From Clitoria ternatea (taxonomy: Eukaryota; Streptophyta; Magnoliopsida; Fabales; Fabaceae), in contig CM075676.1 in NCBI GenBank assembly GCA_037962975.1, forward strand, positions 23,431,001-23,495,000: a stretch of DNA of 64,000 nucleotides. Direction: 5' to 3'. Made by a program: the position numbers and the translations under genes. The notes beneath the pieces were generated by a model, which did not search any database, was not told where the DNA came from, and saw only the letters and a program-made list of their open reading frames with translations. Shown piece after piece: positions 53,918 to 64,000 of the stretch (positions within the stretch are counted from its first letter, which is position 1; every line of letters begins with the position of its first letter).

Positions 53918-55990
53918 TCAACGCACCTTATTGAAAAAATCGGGGTACAACCGCCTTATGTCCGATTCCAACTCCCACGTGTAGGTTATCCCATTTAAAT
54001 TTTGCCACTTCACCTTTACCAATGGTACTTCCTTGTTTCTTAACCGTTTAGTCTGGTATTCTTCAATACCGATTGGTGTAACTTCCACCGTCAGGTCCTC
54101 CTTTAATTCGATAGAATCTTTCGGCACAATCATGGAATCACACGGAATGTACGCCCGAAGTTGTGACACATGAAACACATTATGGATATTAGTTAACGAC
54201 TGGGGAAGATCCAATCGGTAAGCAACATCACCAATCCTCTCCAAAATCTGATATGGCCTAATGTATCTCGGGTTAAGCTTATGACTCTTCAATATCCGAC
54301 CTACACCTTTGGTTGGTGAAACCTTCAGAAATACCCAATCTCTCGCCCGGAACTCAAGTGGCCTATGACGATTGTCATAGTAACTTTTGTCGGTCTTGGG
54401 CAGTCTTCATTTTCTCTCGAATCAAGGCAACATGTTCATTCATTTCCTGAATTAGTTCGGGACCCAAATGGATAGCATCGCCATTTTCATTCCAACACAA
54501 AGGTGTACGACACCTTCTACCATATAGAGCTTCATATGGAGCCATCCCAATGCTACTGTGGTAGCTGTTGTTATATGCAAACTCCACCAATGGCAAGTAT
54601 CTTTCCCATGAACCACCTTGCTCCAATACACAGGCTCTAAGCATATCCTCTAAAGTCTGAATTGTACGCTTGGACTGACCATCAGTCTGAGGATGATAAG
54701 CTGAACTCAGTCTTAGTTAAGTACCCAATTCCTGTTGCAGACTTCCCCAAAATTTGGAAGTAAATCAAGGATCACGATCGTAAATAATACTCGAAGGCAC
54801 ACCATGCAATCTTACAATCTCCGTAATCTACAATCTAGCTAGTCGGTCCAATGACCATTTCATGTTCATAGCCAAAAAGTGAGCACTCTTAGTCAACCTG
54901 TCCACAATTACCTAGATTGCATTACATCTGGATTGGGTACGAGGTAACCCAGATACAAAATCCATCGTAATACTCTCCCACTTCCAAATCAGAATCTCAG
55001 GTGGTTGGAGCAATCCAGGGGTCTCTGGTGTTCAACCTTACATTTCTGATATATCACACAAGACTTTACATATTCAGTTATTGCTTTCTTCATTCCTGAC
55101 CACCAGAATTCCTTCTTCAAATCGTGGTACATCTTGGTAACACTGGGATGAATGCTCAAAGAACTCCTATGTGCTTCAGCTAACACGGCTTGCCTGAAAT
55201 CACCTTTTGCAGGCACAACCACTCGGTCTCGGAATCTCCAAATTCCATCGTTACCTTTGGTGAATTCCATATCTTTACCTCTTGCTTGAGTGTCAAGTAG
55301 TTCCAGCAACTCTTCATCGTCCTTTTGGGCCACAGCTAAAGATTCTAGAAATTCATTGGAGATTTTCAGCATCCCGACTATCATTTGATTTGGAGCGTTC
55401 ATAACAATCCCAATGTTCATATCACGAAAGCTTTCCAACAATTCTTGCTCTTTACCCATCAAGAAGGTTGCATGTAATACTTTTCTACTCAGAGCATCGG
55501 CAACAACATTTGCTTTACCAGGATGGTACCTCAAATCAAAATCATAATCTTTTAGGTGCTTAACCCATCGCCTCTATCTTATGTTTAACTCCTTCTGATC
55601 AAACAAGTATTTCAAGCTCTTGTGGTCACTAAATACCACACAACAAGAGCCATATAAATAATGGCGCCAGGTCTTTAATGCAAATACCACTCCCGTAAGC
55701 TCAAGATCATGAGTAGGGTAATTCTGCTCATGTGATCTCAATTGCCTTGAAGCATAGGCAATCACCCTGTCATTCTGCATCAGTACACCTCCTAAACCAA
55801 ACTTAGATGCATCACAATATACTACAAACTCATTCATCACATTCGGTAGTGCAAGTACCAGCGCTGAAGTCAAGCATTGATTCCAAGTTTGGAAACTCAA
55901 TTCATATTTTTCCGTCCATACTAATAGATTCTCCTCTGGTTTATCTTGTCTCCTTAATTTTTATCGATACTTCATCAATTCTCCACTCAG
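53918..55990 (-). pseudogene. pol: Gypsy G pol remnant: RNase H, integrase and chromodomain-like end
   Basis: On the minus strand, from 5' to 3': RNase H with VVYCDASKFGLGGVLMQ, DLELTGVVFALKTWRHYLYG and FSDHKSLKYLF (55900-55574). After a stop at about 55574 come YHPGKANVVADALSRK and the zinc-finger/linker region of integrase (55534-54989). A gap with stops follows, then the integrase tail LVEFAYNNSYHSSIGMAPYEALYGRRCRTP (54644-54375). The C-terminal part has RPYQILERIGDVAYRLDLP, NIHNVFHVSQLRAYIP and a chromodomain-like end RLRNKEVPLVKVKW...TWELESDIRRLYP (54292-53918). These end motifs are typical of Tekay/Del chromoviruses. The RT proper is missing upstream. Confidence 0.85.
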
Positions 55991-57236
55991 TGTACCTTAG
56001 TAGGAACTCAAATCATCTGATTTCCTTTTAAGGTCATCTCTTCTCTTCAAAATCTAGCAATAATTCATAATGACTGCCATGTCACAATATTTACTTTTCT
56101 ATACTTATTATTCATCAGTTACCAAATCTCATCTCTATTCGTTCCTCATCTCTAATCATTTACCAACTTCAGAAATACGAATCATACACTTCTCTTCTCT
56201 AAATCTGATCACCCAAGATTGGCTAAAACACGTCTGTCTCCTCGACTCTACACGACCTCAACCACTAGTGCAACTACCTGAGGTGATCAGTCTCAGGAGT
56301 TCAACACTTCGTAGTTAAGCCAGTGAAAGTCGGGTATATAGTCCAACTATTCGTATCATCGATCGATATGCAAGTTGTTTACATCATAATTCATTTACCT
56401 ATGCCTATTGGCAACTTCACAATGAATTAATGTTAAACGGAACCCACGGTGGCCAGCCTCTATGATTCCCACGTTACACTAATATCAGTGCAAAGTCCAA
56501 ACGACTAGGTAAAACTTCTCTTCATCCCCATTATCTATCTGCTTAATTACTTTCTAATCACTCCTTTTAGTGTCATTCACTTACTACTTCTCTTATCACG
56601 TACGTAACAGTCCAGTATATATATATATTTCACTTGACCATCATTCATATAATACATTCCTTTAATCCTTTCCTGAGTGAATTATCGCCTCGTCAATTAT
56701 ATCACTGAAAATTATTACTAACCACTCTTCTTCTATTACTTTCAACTTATACAGGCATTCTTACACCGTCATTCATCAATTACTCATAATTTCTCTTAAT
56801 ATCCATTAATCAATCGTCTAACAATATGAATATGATATACCGGTGACGTTTATTTAAACTACCTCATAGAAGCACTACAAAAGGCTCACCCCTCCTAAGA
56901 ATAATCATATTAGAGCATTCATCAACTTATTTCATTCTATGTAATATCAAACTCCATTATTCAAACAAACTTATGGCTACCAACGCACTTACTATTCTCA
57001 TTTCAGCACAGGATTTAACCTTTATGGGTTATACCCACTTTTAGATGTCCGCTCCAATACGCACACACACATATATATATATGATTACTTTAAATATCAT
57101 TTCCATTACAATCTGTTATTCGTGTGTTTTATCTCTGTCCTACCTCGCCTAATGTCTATAGTGTTGGCTATCTACAACCACCAGCTTTTAATTCTTTTAA
57201 CATTCCAGCAACCCTTACCAATTAAGCCAGTATCGC
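55991..57236. other. Non-coding internal region of gypsy G
   Basis: Where gag, protease and RT should lie, this 1.2-kb AT-rich stretch has no recognisable coding sequence. It includes (AT)n at 56619-56629 and 57072-57081. It may be replacement sequence in a non-autonomous derivative or highly decayed. Confidence 0.5.
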
Positions 57237-57434
57237 TCATTGGCACATTTTATCAACTTGTTCAATTTTCCCGTATCCAAACATGCGCTCCATCATAGTC
57301 ATGCCCTCCTTTATAAGCAGGGAATTCCTTTTCAGGAATTTGTCAAGAGTAGGACCAGATTCGGTACTACTCATTAATTGAGAAAATTTCGAGAAGAAGT
57401 CATCTCCTCCACCAGAACTAGTTTCCCCGGCCAT
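57237..57434 (-). pseudogene. Gypsy G Gag N-terminal remnant
   Basis: The minus-strand ATG at 57434 opens about 65 codons (MAGETSSGGGDDFFSKFSQLMSSTES...). It lies about 230 bp after the primer site, where Gag is expected. It ends at a stop before the capsid core. Assignment rests on position and weak similarity. Confidence 0.4.
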
Positions 57435-57663
57435 AAGTAATTCTACAATAAACAAACACATCACCATTAATATCCAATGATCTACTAGGGAGTCGGATAT
57501 TTACCTCATACACATATAAAATACAACACCGCCGGAGTGCCAAGGGAATGATGCCAAGCTACACAAACAACCACAAGCACAATACAATAGAATGCAAAAA
57601 CAGTCCAGTATAGGACTCATAAATTATTGGGTTCACCCATGTAACCGGCTCTAGAAAGAACCA

Positions 57664-57674
57664 CTCTGATACCA
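57664..57674 (-). other. Primer-binding site of gypsy G
   Basis: The minus strand reads TGGTATCAGAG, complementary to the tRNA-Met 3' end, two bases from the LTR. This fixes the minus-strand orientation. Confidence 0.85.
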
Positions 57675-57676
57675 CT

Positions 57677-58818
57677 TGTGACGTCCTACGTCAATTTTAC
57701 ATTTATTTACATCTGTTTAATTATTTTTCACAATAAATTTTTCACATTTACTGATAGTTAATTAGATCCTAATGTAAAACCACATTTATTTTTCTTAAGC
57801 ACACTCAAAATAATAAACAATAGTAAATAAATCAAATAATAAAATGGAATTATTCAGAATAAGCGGAAGAGGAAAACAAAGTCAGGGGTCACTCGCTTGA
57901 GCGAGACCCTAATTTGCTTAAGCGAAACCCGTGAAGGTCGCTTAGGCGAGTTCTGACTCGTTTGAGCGAGTCCTACATTTTAAATCTGAGCGAACTACGG
58001 GACAAGCAAGGAAATTCACAACAATTCAGTCTTTCACTCGGAAATGGTCCTCTCGGTCGTATCCCACTCAGGAACATCTTAGCCTTCCTTCACTCGGAAG
58101 GGGGTTCTCTTAGTCATGCCTCACTCAGAAACATCCTAACCTTCCTTCACTCGGAAGGGGGTTCTCTCGGTCATGCCTCACTCGGAAACATCCTAACCTT
58201 CCTTCACTCGGAAGGGGGTTCTCTCGGGCATACCTTACTCGGAAACATTCTGACCTTCCTCACTCGGAAGTGGATCTCTCGGTCATACTTCACTCAGAAT
58301 CATTCCAACCTTCCTTCACTTGGAAGTAGATCTCTCAGTCATACTTCACTTGGAAACATTCCAACCTTCTACTCAGAAGTGGTTCTCTCGGGCATACCTA
58401 ACTCGGAAACATTTTGACCTTCCTTCACTCGGAAGTGGATCTCTCGGTCATACTTCACTCGGAATCATTCTAACCTTCCTTCACTCGGAAGTGGGCGAGG
58501 GATACTTGCTTGAGTGAAATAGGCACTGAATCAACTGGCCCTCGCTCAGACAAGACTGAATCCGCTCGGGCAAGATTCGTCCAGTAATCAACTATACTAT
58601 AGCAGACACAATTCATTCATGACCCGCAATTGTTCACAAAACCTGCCCATAGAAATTTATTATTTACATCTACTATTGGCTCCGTGCCAATATATATATA
58701 TCAAACTTATGGAAATCAATACCGATCACATTAGCATCAGGAATTCATATCCACATTAGTCAACATACCAATTCTAGATTAGTTCAACACACAAGCAACA
58801 TGTTATGGCATCACATAC
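57677..58818 (-). repeat. G 5' LTR, part, interrupted by E
   Basis: It is nearly identical to 41246-42415, including the palindromic GCTTGAGCG words and the 57-bp array (58030-58495). The (TA)n run is much shorter (about 58691-58700) than in the other LTR. It stops after CATCACATAC, where E begins; the other LTR continues ACAAAAACTC. Confidence 0.88.
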
Positions 58819-60561
58819 TGATAAGTGCTTATTTTATGATTAAATTCATGACTCAATTAGACCCATTTTTCTGAATAACTTAACTAAATTGATAAATAAT
58901 TGAGCATGATGTTGATTATAAAGAAAGTATTAAGAAAAGAAGCTTGAAATGTAAAAATCAGTAAAGAAATTGTCAAAAGCCTTGAAGAAACAAAGAAACA
59001 CCAGAGCATCAAGCAAGGACGCTTGAGCGTGGTACACTGCACGCTTGAGCGTGGAAGAAACAAAAGCTTACGCTGCCCATGCGCCCAAGCGAAATAATGA
59101 AGAACACACCAACAGCCTCTCACGCTTGAGCGTGAGCCCGAGCTCGCTCAAGCGTGACTCCATGCATGACTGGCGCTCAAGCGTGACAATATGGAGCTCA
59201 AGCGTGACTCAATTCAAAGAGGAACAGCATCAGGATCATCTCACGCTCAAGCGTGGGAAGGAGCCGCTTGGGCGTGAACCCGACCCCGCTTGAGCGTGGC
59301 TTGAGCGTGACTAGAAGGAGCTCGAGCGTGACCATACACATGAAGAGCACTTGAGCGTGTGCTTTACACGCTTGAGCGTGACTAATGGATGACAAAGCCT
59401 CGCTTGAGCGTAGCTGAGAAGAAGTAAGCGTGAGCAACGTGAGGAAGGCCACGCTTGAGCGTGGTTAATTCAGCTTGAGCGAGAGACCATCAAACAGCAT
59501 CAGAACCCTTCACGCTTGAGCGTAACCACTAAGCTCAAGCGTGACTCATACAGTATGGGATTTTTCAATTTAATATTCACCAATGGTGGGATGCCAACTC
59601 ACCCACTTTCTTGTGTTTCTACAAGTCTCTGAAAGATGCTGCATGAGTTCTACACAAGTGGGAAAGGGAAGCTGAACCTTGACTCCTATAAATCAAGCTG
59701 CAAACAACAAAATATCCATCATCCCTTAATCCCCTGTATCTCCCTCAGAATCTAACCCTTTTCCATTCTCTTTTGTATTTATATTTTGAGGGTGAAAATG
59801 CAAAGCATGAGTAACTAAACACCCTTATGGGATTGGCTGTAATCCATTCAACACTGAAGTAATGCTGTTGTAAGTTTTTATTTAGTAATGAGATTTGGTA
59901 AGTTTCTATATTTCCTTCTGCGTTTAATGCCTGAAAGTATTTGATCACTATTTTCTTGTTTTAAGTTTTCTCAAGTATGCTGGGAAGTGACTTTTGAAAG
60001 CAGATCCGAAAGAAATACTTGTTGTGAGTAGGTAGCCAGGGATGGCGTCTAACGCAATAAACGTCAAAACAATCGATCGATAATGCTGGGATGATTTCAA
60101 AGTGACTGAGGGATCAGCGGTTTGAAATCATTCTTATGAATTTTGTAGTCGAGGGATCGATACAAATGACTTTGATTGTGACATAGAAATTATCTTTTCG
60201 AGTTACTTATATAAAAACTTATGCAGCTTATAGAAGGTGAAGATGTGATGAAGCCAATCCCTGTTTTACAAAACTGATTTTTCCAACACCCTGTACTGTT
60301 ATTCTTTTGCAAATTTTATTCTCTCTTAGTTATTTACTTTGTTATTCAACATCATTCACAACAAATCCAAACAAAAACTTTCTGCCTAATCAATTCAAAC
60401 TAAAATCTTCATTCTAGCACCTCCTCAGTGGAACGACAACTATACTATATTACAACTTCTGTGTTTAAACTTGGCACATCCACTACATTGAGTTCATATG
60501 ATACAAACTTGATTCTCTTTTATTGAACTCTTCATTCCAATATCTCAGAAATATACCATCA
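58819..60561 (+). repeat. 5' LTR of gypsy E (Athila-like)
   Basis: It starts TGATAAGTGC and ends ATACCATCA, a few bases before the primer site. A dense array of CACGCTTGAGCGTG-type palindromes occupies 58995-59545. A TATA box (CCTATAAATC) lies at 59685-59694. The candidate target site is CATAC (58814-58818); its partner copy lies beyond the window. Confidence 0.82.
58995..59545. repeat. Array of CGCTTGAGCG palindromes in the E LTR
   Basis: More than twenty copies of GCTTGAGCGTG or its complement CACGCTCAAGC occur in 550 bp. The full 14-bp palindrome CACGCTTGAGCGTG occurs several times. The array sits just upstream of the LTR TATA box. Confidence 0.85.
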
Positions 60562-60566
60562 AGTTT

Positions 60567-60583
60567 TGGCGCCGCAGCCGGGG
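60567..60583 (+). other. Primer-binding site of gypsy E (tRNA-Asp type)
   Basis: TGGCGCCGCAGCCGGGG matches the complement of the plant tRNA-Asp 3' end (TGGCGCCGTTGCCGGGG) at 15 of 17 positions, as in Athila-type elements. Confidence 0.8.
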
Positions 60584-60699
60584 AGGTGATTTAAGTTTGA
60601 ATATTTTAGCATTGAATTGACAAGACAGTGTAAATAAATTTGTTTTCAATTTTGTTTTTATTTTTTTTTAGTAACCTTGCTACTTTGAGTACTTGATTT

Positions 60700-61622
60700 A
60701 TGATCTTGAGAGTACAGGGTACAAAAGAACAACTTGCATTTGATCCAGAGATAGACAGGTTCCTCAAGAAAATCAAGAAAGCCAAGCAGAACTTCCACGT
60801 AGGACAAACTTCCTCTGATACAATGGATGTCAACAGCAACAATCAAAACCCACCAAGGAAAACACTTGGAGACTATGCTTTACAACAAGGGCCAAGACAT
60901 TTCTCAAGCATTGCAGTTCCGAATACTGTCAGAGCACTAGAAATGAAACCAGCATTTCTTAGTTTGATTAGTTCACACCAATTTACTGGAATGTCAAGTG
61001 AAGATCCATATACTCACTTAGCCACATTCTATGAATTGGTTGGAACCATGGGATTTATCCAAGATGTTATTGATGCTACATATTTAAGACTATTTCCTTT
61101 CTCTTTAGCAGGAAAAGCAAAGGAGTGGTTACAATCTCATCCAAATCAAAGTTTGAATAGCTGGAATATAGTTGAAGAAAATTTTCTACAAAGGTTCTTT
61201 CCTCCATCTAGATTCATCAAGGCCAAATCAGATATTACAACATTTAGACAAGGCCAAGATGAACCTTTTTGTGAGGCATGGGAACGCTTTAAATCACTCC
61301 TCAGAAAATGCCCAAACCATGGACTTGAAGATATTGCACAGCTTAATATTTTTTATAGTGGTTTAAGGGCTGACACTAAAATGATTTTAGATGCAGCAGC
61401 AGGAGGAACAATGATGACAGTGGATGCTGACCAAGCCACAAGGATAATAGAAGCTTTATCCTCAACAGACTACCAAGCTCAACATGATCGTCAGCAAGTT
61501 CAAAGGAAAGGAGTCCTTGACTTAAATACCACAGATGCCATTTTAGCACAGAACAAAATTTTGACCCAACAATTAGAAGCATTGACCAAAAAGATATCCA
61601 ACCTTCCACAACAATTACATGC
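60700..61622 (+). pseudogene. gag: Gypsy E Gag, 5' part, cut by F
   Basis: The open frame from ATG 60700 carries the Athila-type retrotransposon Gag. Landmarks are ALEMKPAFLSLISSHQFTG, DPYTHLATFYELVGTMGF, LFPFSLAGKAKEWLQSHP, FLQRFFPPSR and FRQGQDEPFCEAWERFKSLLRKCPNHG, followed by AAAGGTMM and a coiled-coil-like tail (ILTQQLEALTKKISNLPQQL). No stops occur over about 307 codons. The frame is then broken by the start of F at about 61623, where the sequence becomes non-coding. The rest of gag and pol lies beyond the window. Confidence 0.88.
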
Positions 61623-61935
61623 TGTATGTGAACACCTCTTTTTGTCCGGCTAATTGGTACAGTTCCATCCTTTGAGCACTCTTTTATGTGCATGGTTCAT
61701 TTGAAAATTCATAACTCCTTCATACGATCTTTGATTTGCGCAAACCCGGTCTTTAAATTTTCGTAACAAAATTGTCTACGACTTTTGTGAAGACCTTGAA
61801 GGCTGAATCCTTTCCAATTGGTACAGTTTTAATAATCTTCCTGGACTTGCTCCAGTTTCATGACTGCTCTGCACATCTTTAAGAAAAAATTCATATCTCC
61901 CTCATATGATACTGAAATGACCCCATTCTTTTTTC

Positions 61936-62498
61936 TATGGCTCCATATCAAAGAGATCTACAAACTTCATGAAGGCCACAAAAGCTAATTCTCCACCCAT
62001 TTTGCCCAGTGAATTTATTTTGCTTGCAAATGTATTTTCGTCACACTCTGGAGCAGTTTTCATAGATGGGCCATATCTCCCTCGTTTCTTGATGAAAATT
62101 TTTGTGCCATATATCAAATTAAAGCTAAGAGAAAGATCTATAAACTTCATGAAGGGCACAAAAGCTAATTCTCTACCCATTTTGCCCAGTGAATTTATTT
62201 TACATGCAAAGGTATTTTCGTCACACTCTGGAGCAGTTTTCATAGATGGGCCATATCTCCCTCGTTTCTTGATGAAACTTTTTGTGCCATATATCAAATT
62301 AAAGCTAAGAGAAAGATCTACAAACTTCATAAAGGGCACAAAAGCTAATTCTCTACCCATTTTTCCCAGTGAATTTATTTTACATGCAAAGGTATTTTCA
62401 TCACACTCTGGAGCAGTTTTCATAGATGGGCCATATCTCCCTCGTTTCTTGATGAAAATTTTTGTGCCATATATCAAATTTAAAGCTAAGAGAAAGAT
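61936..62498. repeat. 180-bp tandem repeat, three copies, in F LTR
   Basis: The phrase AAAGCTAATTCTC(C/T)ACCCAT recurs at 61981, 62161 and 62341, exactly 180 bp apart, with a few per cent divergence. Because 180 is divisible by three, long frames stay open on both strands. They are not genes. Confidence 0.93.
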
Positions 62499-62579
62499 CT
62501 ACAACTTTCATGTTGGACTCTTTTTCAAATTTGGCACGCATCAGCCCTCAAATGCATGAGCAAGTTTGTGATGGTGGGC

Positions 62580-62690
62580 AAGGCACTAAAGATCATAATG
62601 GAGCACTAAGGATCATAATGGAGCACTAAAGCATCATAATGGGGCACTAAAGATCATAATGGAGCACTTAAGTTGATAATGGAGCACCAT
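62580..62690. repeat. Short tandem repeat (about 22 bp) in F LTR
   Basis: Five imperfect copies of GATCATAATGGAGCACTAA lie in tandem. Confidence 0.85.
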
Positions 62691-63963
62691 GGACTTGTTA
62701 ATTGGAGAGTGCACCTTCCATTACAAATTTTTTATGGCAATGGCTGCTTTTGCATTCCTATAAATAGGCACCATGAGCATTCATTCAAGGGGGGATTCTT
62801 GATTGAAGGCAATCAAGTCTTGGGAAGCCATTCGTTTCTCCTCTTCTTCTTCTCTGTTGCATTTCTTCTTCCAGCAAGTTTTTTTTCATTTCCGGCAAGT
62901 TTCTTTTCATTTCCAAGTTTTTCCATTTCCGGGTTAGTTTCTTTTCCAGATTATTATGTTCTTTTCTTTTCTTTACTTTTCTTTGTAGTTGTTATTATGT
63001 AGTTTCATTTCTTCTTCCAGCAAGTTTCTTTTCATTCCCAAGTTTTTTTTTATTTCCAGGTTATTTTTAATAAAGTATGCTATTATTAATAAAATAATAA
63101 AAAAATAAAAAAAATAAAATAAAAAAAAAATAAGTAATAAGTTTTGCATATGTTTTATTTTCTAGCCTAAAAATTTTCATTTTTTAACCGTGTCGTACGG
63201 GAACACTTCCGTCTACACAATCTCCTTAGGATCCGTACACGTGCGAAGAACTTCGTCTTGTATGAGTTCCCCATCTCAATGACTTCCATCATCATGTTCC
63301 GAGTCAAAATTTTTCCTCAGAACTACGTAACCCTGATTTCTTGATAATTCAAGAATACGTAGGAGCAGGACTTTAACTCCTGTCGGGCCCATCTTTCTTA
63401 TTTCCTTTTACTGATTTATTTCCTTGCTTTTTGCGTTTCTTTCGTGATGTTACTTTTTGTCATTTCCGTGAAAATCAATTTAGAAGTGACGTCTTGTTGA
63501 TTTCCCCCTAGTTTTTGTTCAAACCTTGCTACAATTCATAGGGAAGGGATACTTAGGACAAGACGTCCCGCTTATCTCTTTCCTATCCCTATCCTTTTTA
63601 CCCAAGGATGTTTAATTTAGACGTGACGTCTTATTGGCATTCTCTCACCCTCTCTGTCTCATATCGAAGTCGAGCTTAATTCGGACGAAACGTCCCATTA
63701 ACCTCGCTTCAACATTCTATGTCTGTACAGTTCTCTACTCCATTCTATCATTTTCAAAATAAAAGTAAAAGGGAAGAAACCATGTTTTATTTAAGGCTAT
63801 TTATATTGTGCTTTCAATCTTGGTACTGTCTTTGACAGGCGATGTAGGGTGCTAATACCTTCCCTACTCGTAATCGACTCCCGAACTTGAATCTCAACTT
63901 TTAACCAGTGCTTTACTGAATTCAGTTTTTTCCCAATGTTTTTCCCATGAATAAAAATGTTGG

Positions 63964-63974
63964 TGGCGACTCCC
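63964..63974 (+). other. Primer-binding site of F (tRNA-Arg type)
   Basis: TGGCGACTCCC matches the first ten bases of the tRNA-Arg complement (TGGCGACTCC...) used by Ogre/Tat elements. It implies that an internal region follows to the right, so F is probably not a solo LTR. Confidence 0.6.
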
Positions 63975-64000
63975 TGTTTCATTCTACCCCTTCTCTCTTT

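Larger units (their letters stand above)
41246..58818 (-). mobile_element. Gypsy element G (Tekay-like chromovirus relative), deletion derivative
   Basis: Both LTRs start TGTGACGTCCTACGTCAATT. One is at 41246-53883 (split by copia D) and the other at 57677 onward (split by E). On the minus strand, a tRNA-Met primer site lies next to 57677 and a polypurine tract next to 53883. Internal coding remnants are a Gag N-terminus, an RNase H, integrase parts and a chromodomain-like C-terminus. Most of gag, protease and the RT is absent. The reconstructed LTR is about 2.7 kb. The far end of the element lies outside the window. Confidence 0.85.
61623..63962 (+). repeat. LTR of element F (Ogre/Tat-like), solo or 5' LTR
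   Basis: A sharp break in the E gag at TGTATGTGAAC marks the start. The right end has the phrase GTAGGGTGCTAATACCTTCC, then CGACTCCCGAACTTGAATCT, shared by many legume Ogre/Tat LTRs. It is followed by a tRNA-Arg-type primer site at 63964. Inside are three 180-bp tandem repeats, short repeats at 62580-62690 and a TATA box (CCTATAAATAGG) at 62757-62768. The exact ends are uncertain by a few bases. Confidence 0.72.

Noticed and set aside
57962..58417. 151-codon frame with repeated LTFLHSEGGSL
   Set aside because: Product of the 57-bp (19-codon) tandem array in the G LTR, also seen at 41839-42042; it is non-coding repeat.
61935..62559. Two long overlapping frames on opposite strands (180 and 196 codons) in F
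   Set aside because: Both arise from a 180-bp tandem repeat whose length is divisible by three; they lie in an LTR and resemble no protein.

Overview
This window is plant nuclear DNA made almost entirely of transposable elements. Protein similarities (Sirevirus-type Ty1/copia, Tekay-type and Athila/Ogre-type Ty3/gypsy, En/Spm CACTA), low GC content and the LTR families point to a phaseoloid legume (Vigna, Phaseolus or Glycine type). The genus is an inference and cannot be fixed from the sequence alone. No intact single-copy host gene is visible. The only host-like coding segment is a glutaredoxin first exon carried inside a CACTA transposon.

The layout is a deep nest, resolved mainly by target-site duplications (TSDs). 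The outer element is an old minus-strand copia relic, 'C' (about 1740-2099 and 19950-21225). It was entered by copia 'A' (+, 2100-19948, LTRs about 1.05-1.1 kb), which was itself entered by CACTA1 (4048-15159, TSD ATT). C was also entered by a degenerate CACTA3 (from 21226). CACTA3 was split by CACTA2 (21619-41148, TSD CAC), which carries a young copia 'B' (28754-38934, TSD AATGT). CACTA3 was also split by a minus-strand gypsy 'G' (from 41246). The left LTR of G holds minus-strand copia 'D' (42773-52674, TSD ACGAG). The right LTR of G is broken by an Athila-like element 'E' (from 58819), and the gag of E is broken by an Ogre/Tat-like LTR 'F' (from about 61623). E and F run off the right edge.

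A, B and D belong to one Sirevirus-like group: gag, a pol in the order protease-integrase-RT-RNase H, an extra third ORF, an initiator-tRNA-Met primer site and an AAAAAGGGGGAGAA-type polypurine tract. B is nearly intact, with one nonsense codon in pol; D has many nonsense codons; A has lost the middle of its coding region. CACTA1 and CACTA2 each encode a TNP2-type transposase (both broken) and a second gene of the plant En/Spm 'Ptta' type. In CACTA2 the second gene continues into a Ulp1-type cysteine protease domain.

The most notable signals are: an apparent internal promoter (TAATCGATTA array plus TATA box) before the third ORF of B and D; a putative 94-nt intron that would join gag to pol in frame in B; a perfect 59-bp hairpin at one end of CACTA2; the captured glutaredoxin exon; and a nonsense-mutation spectrum dominated by C-to-T changes.
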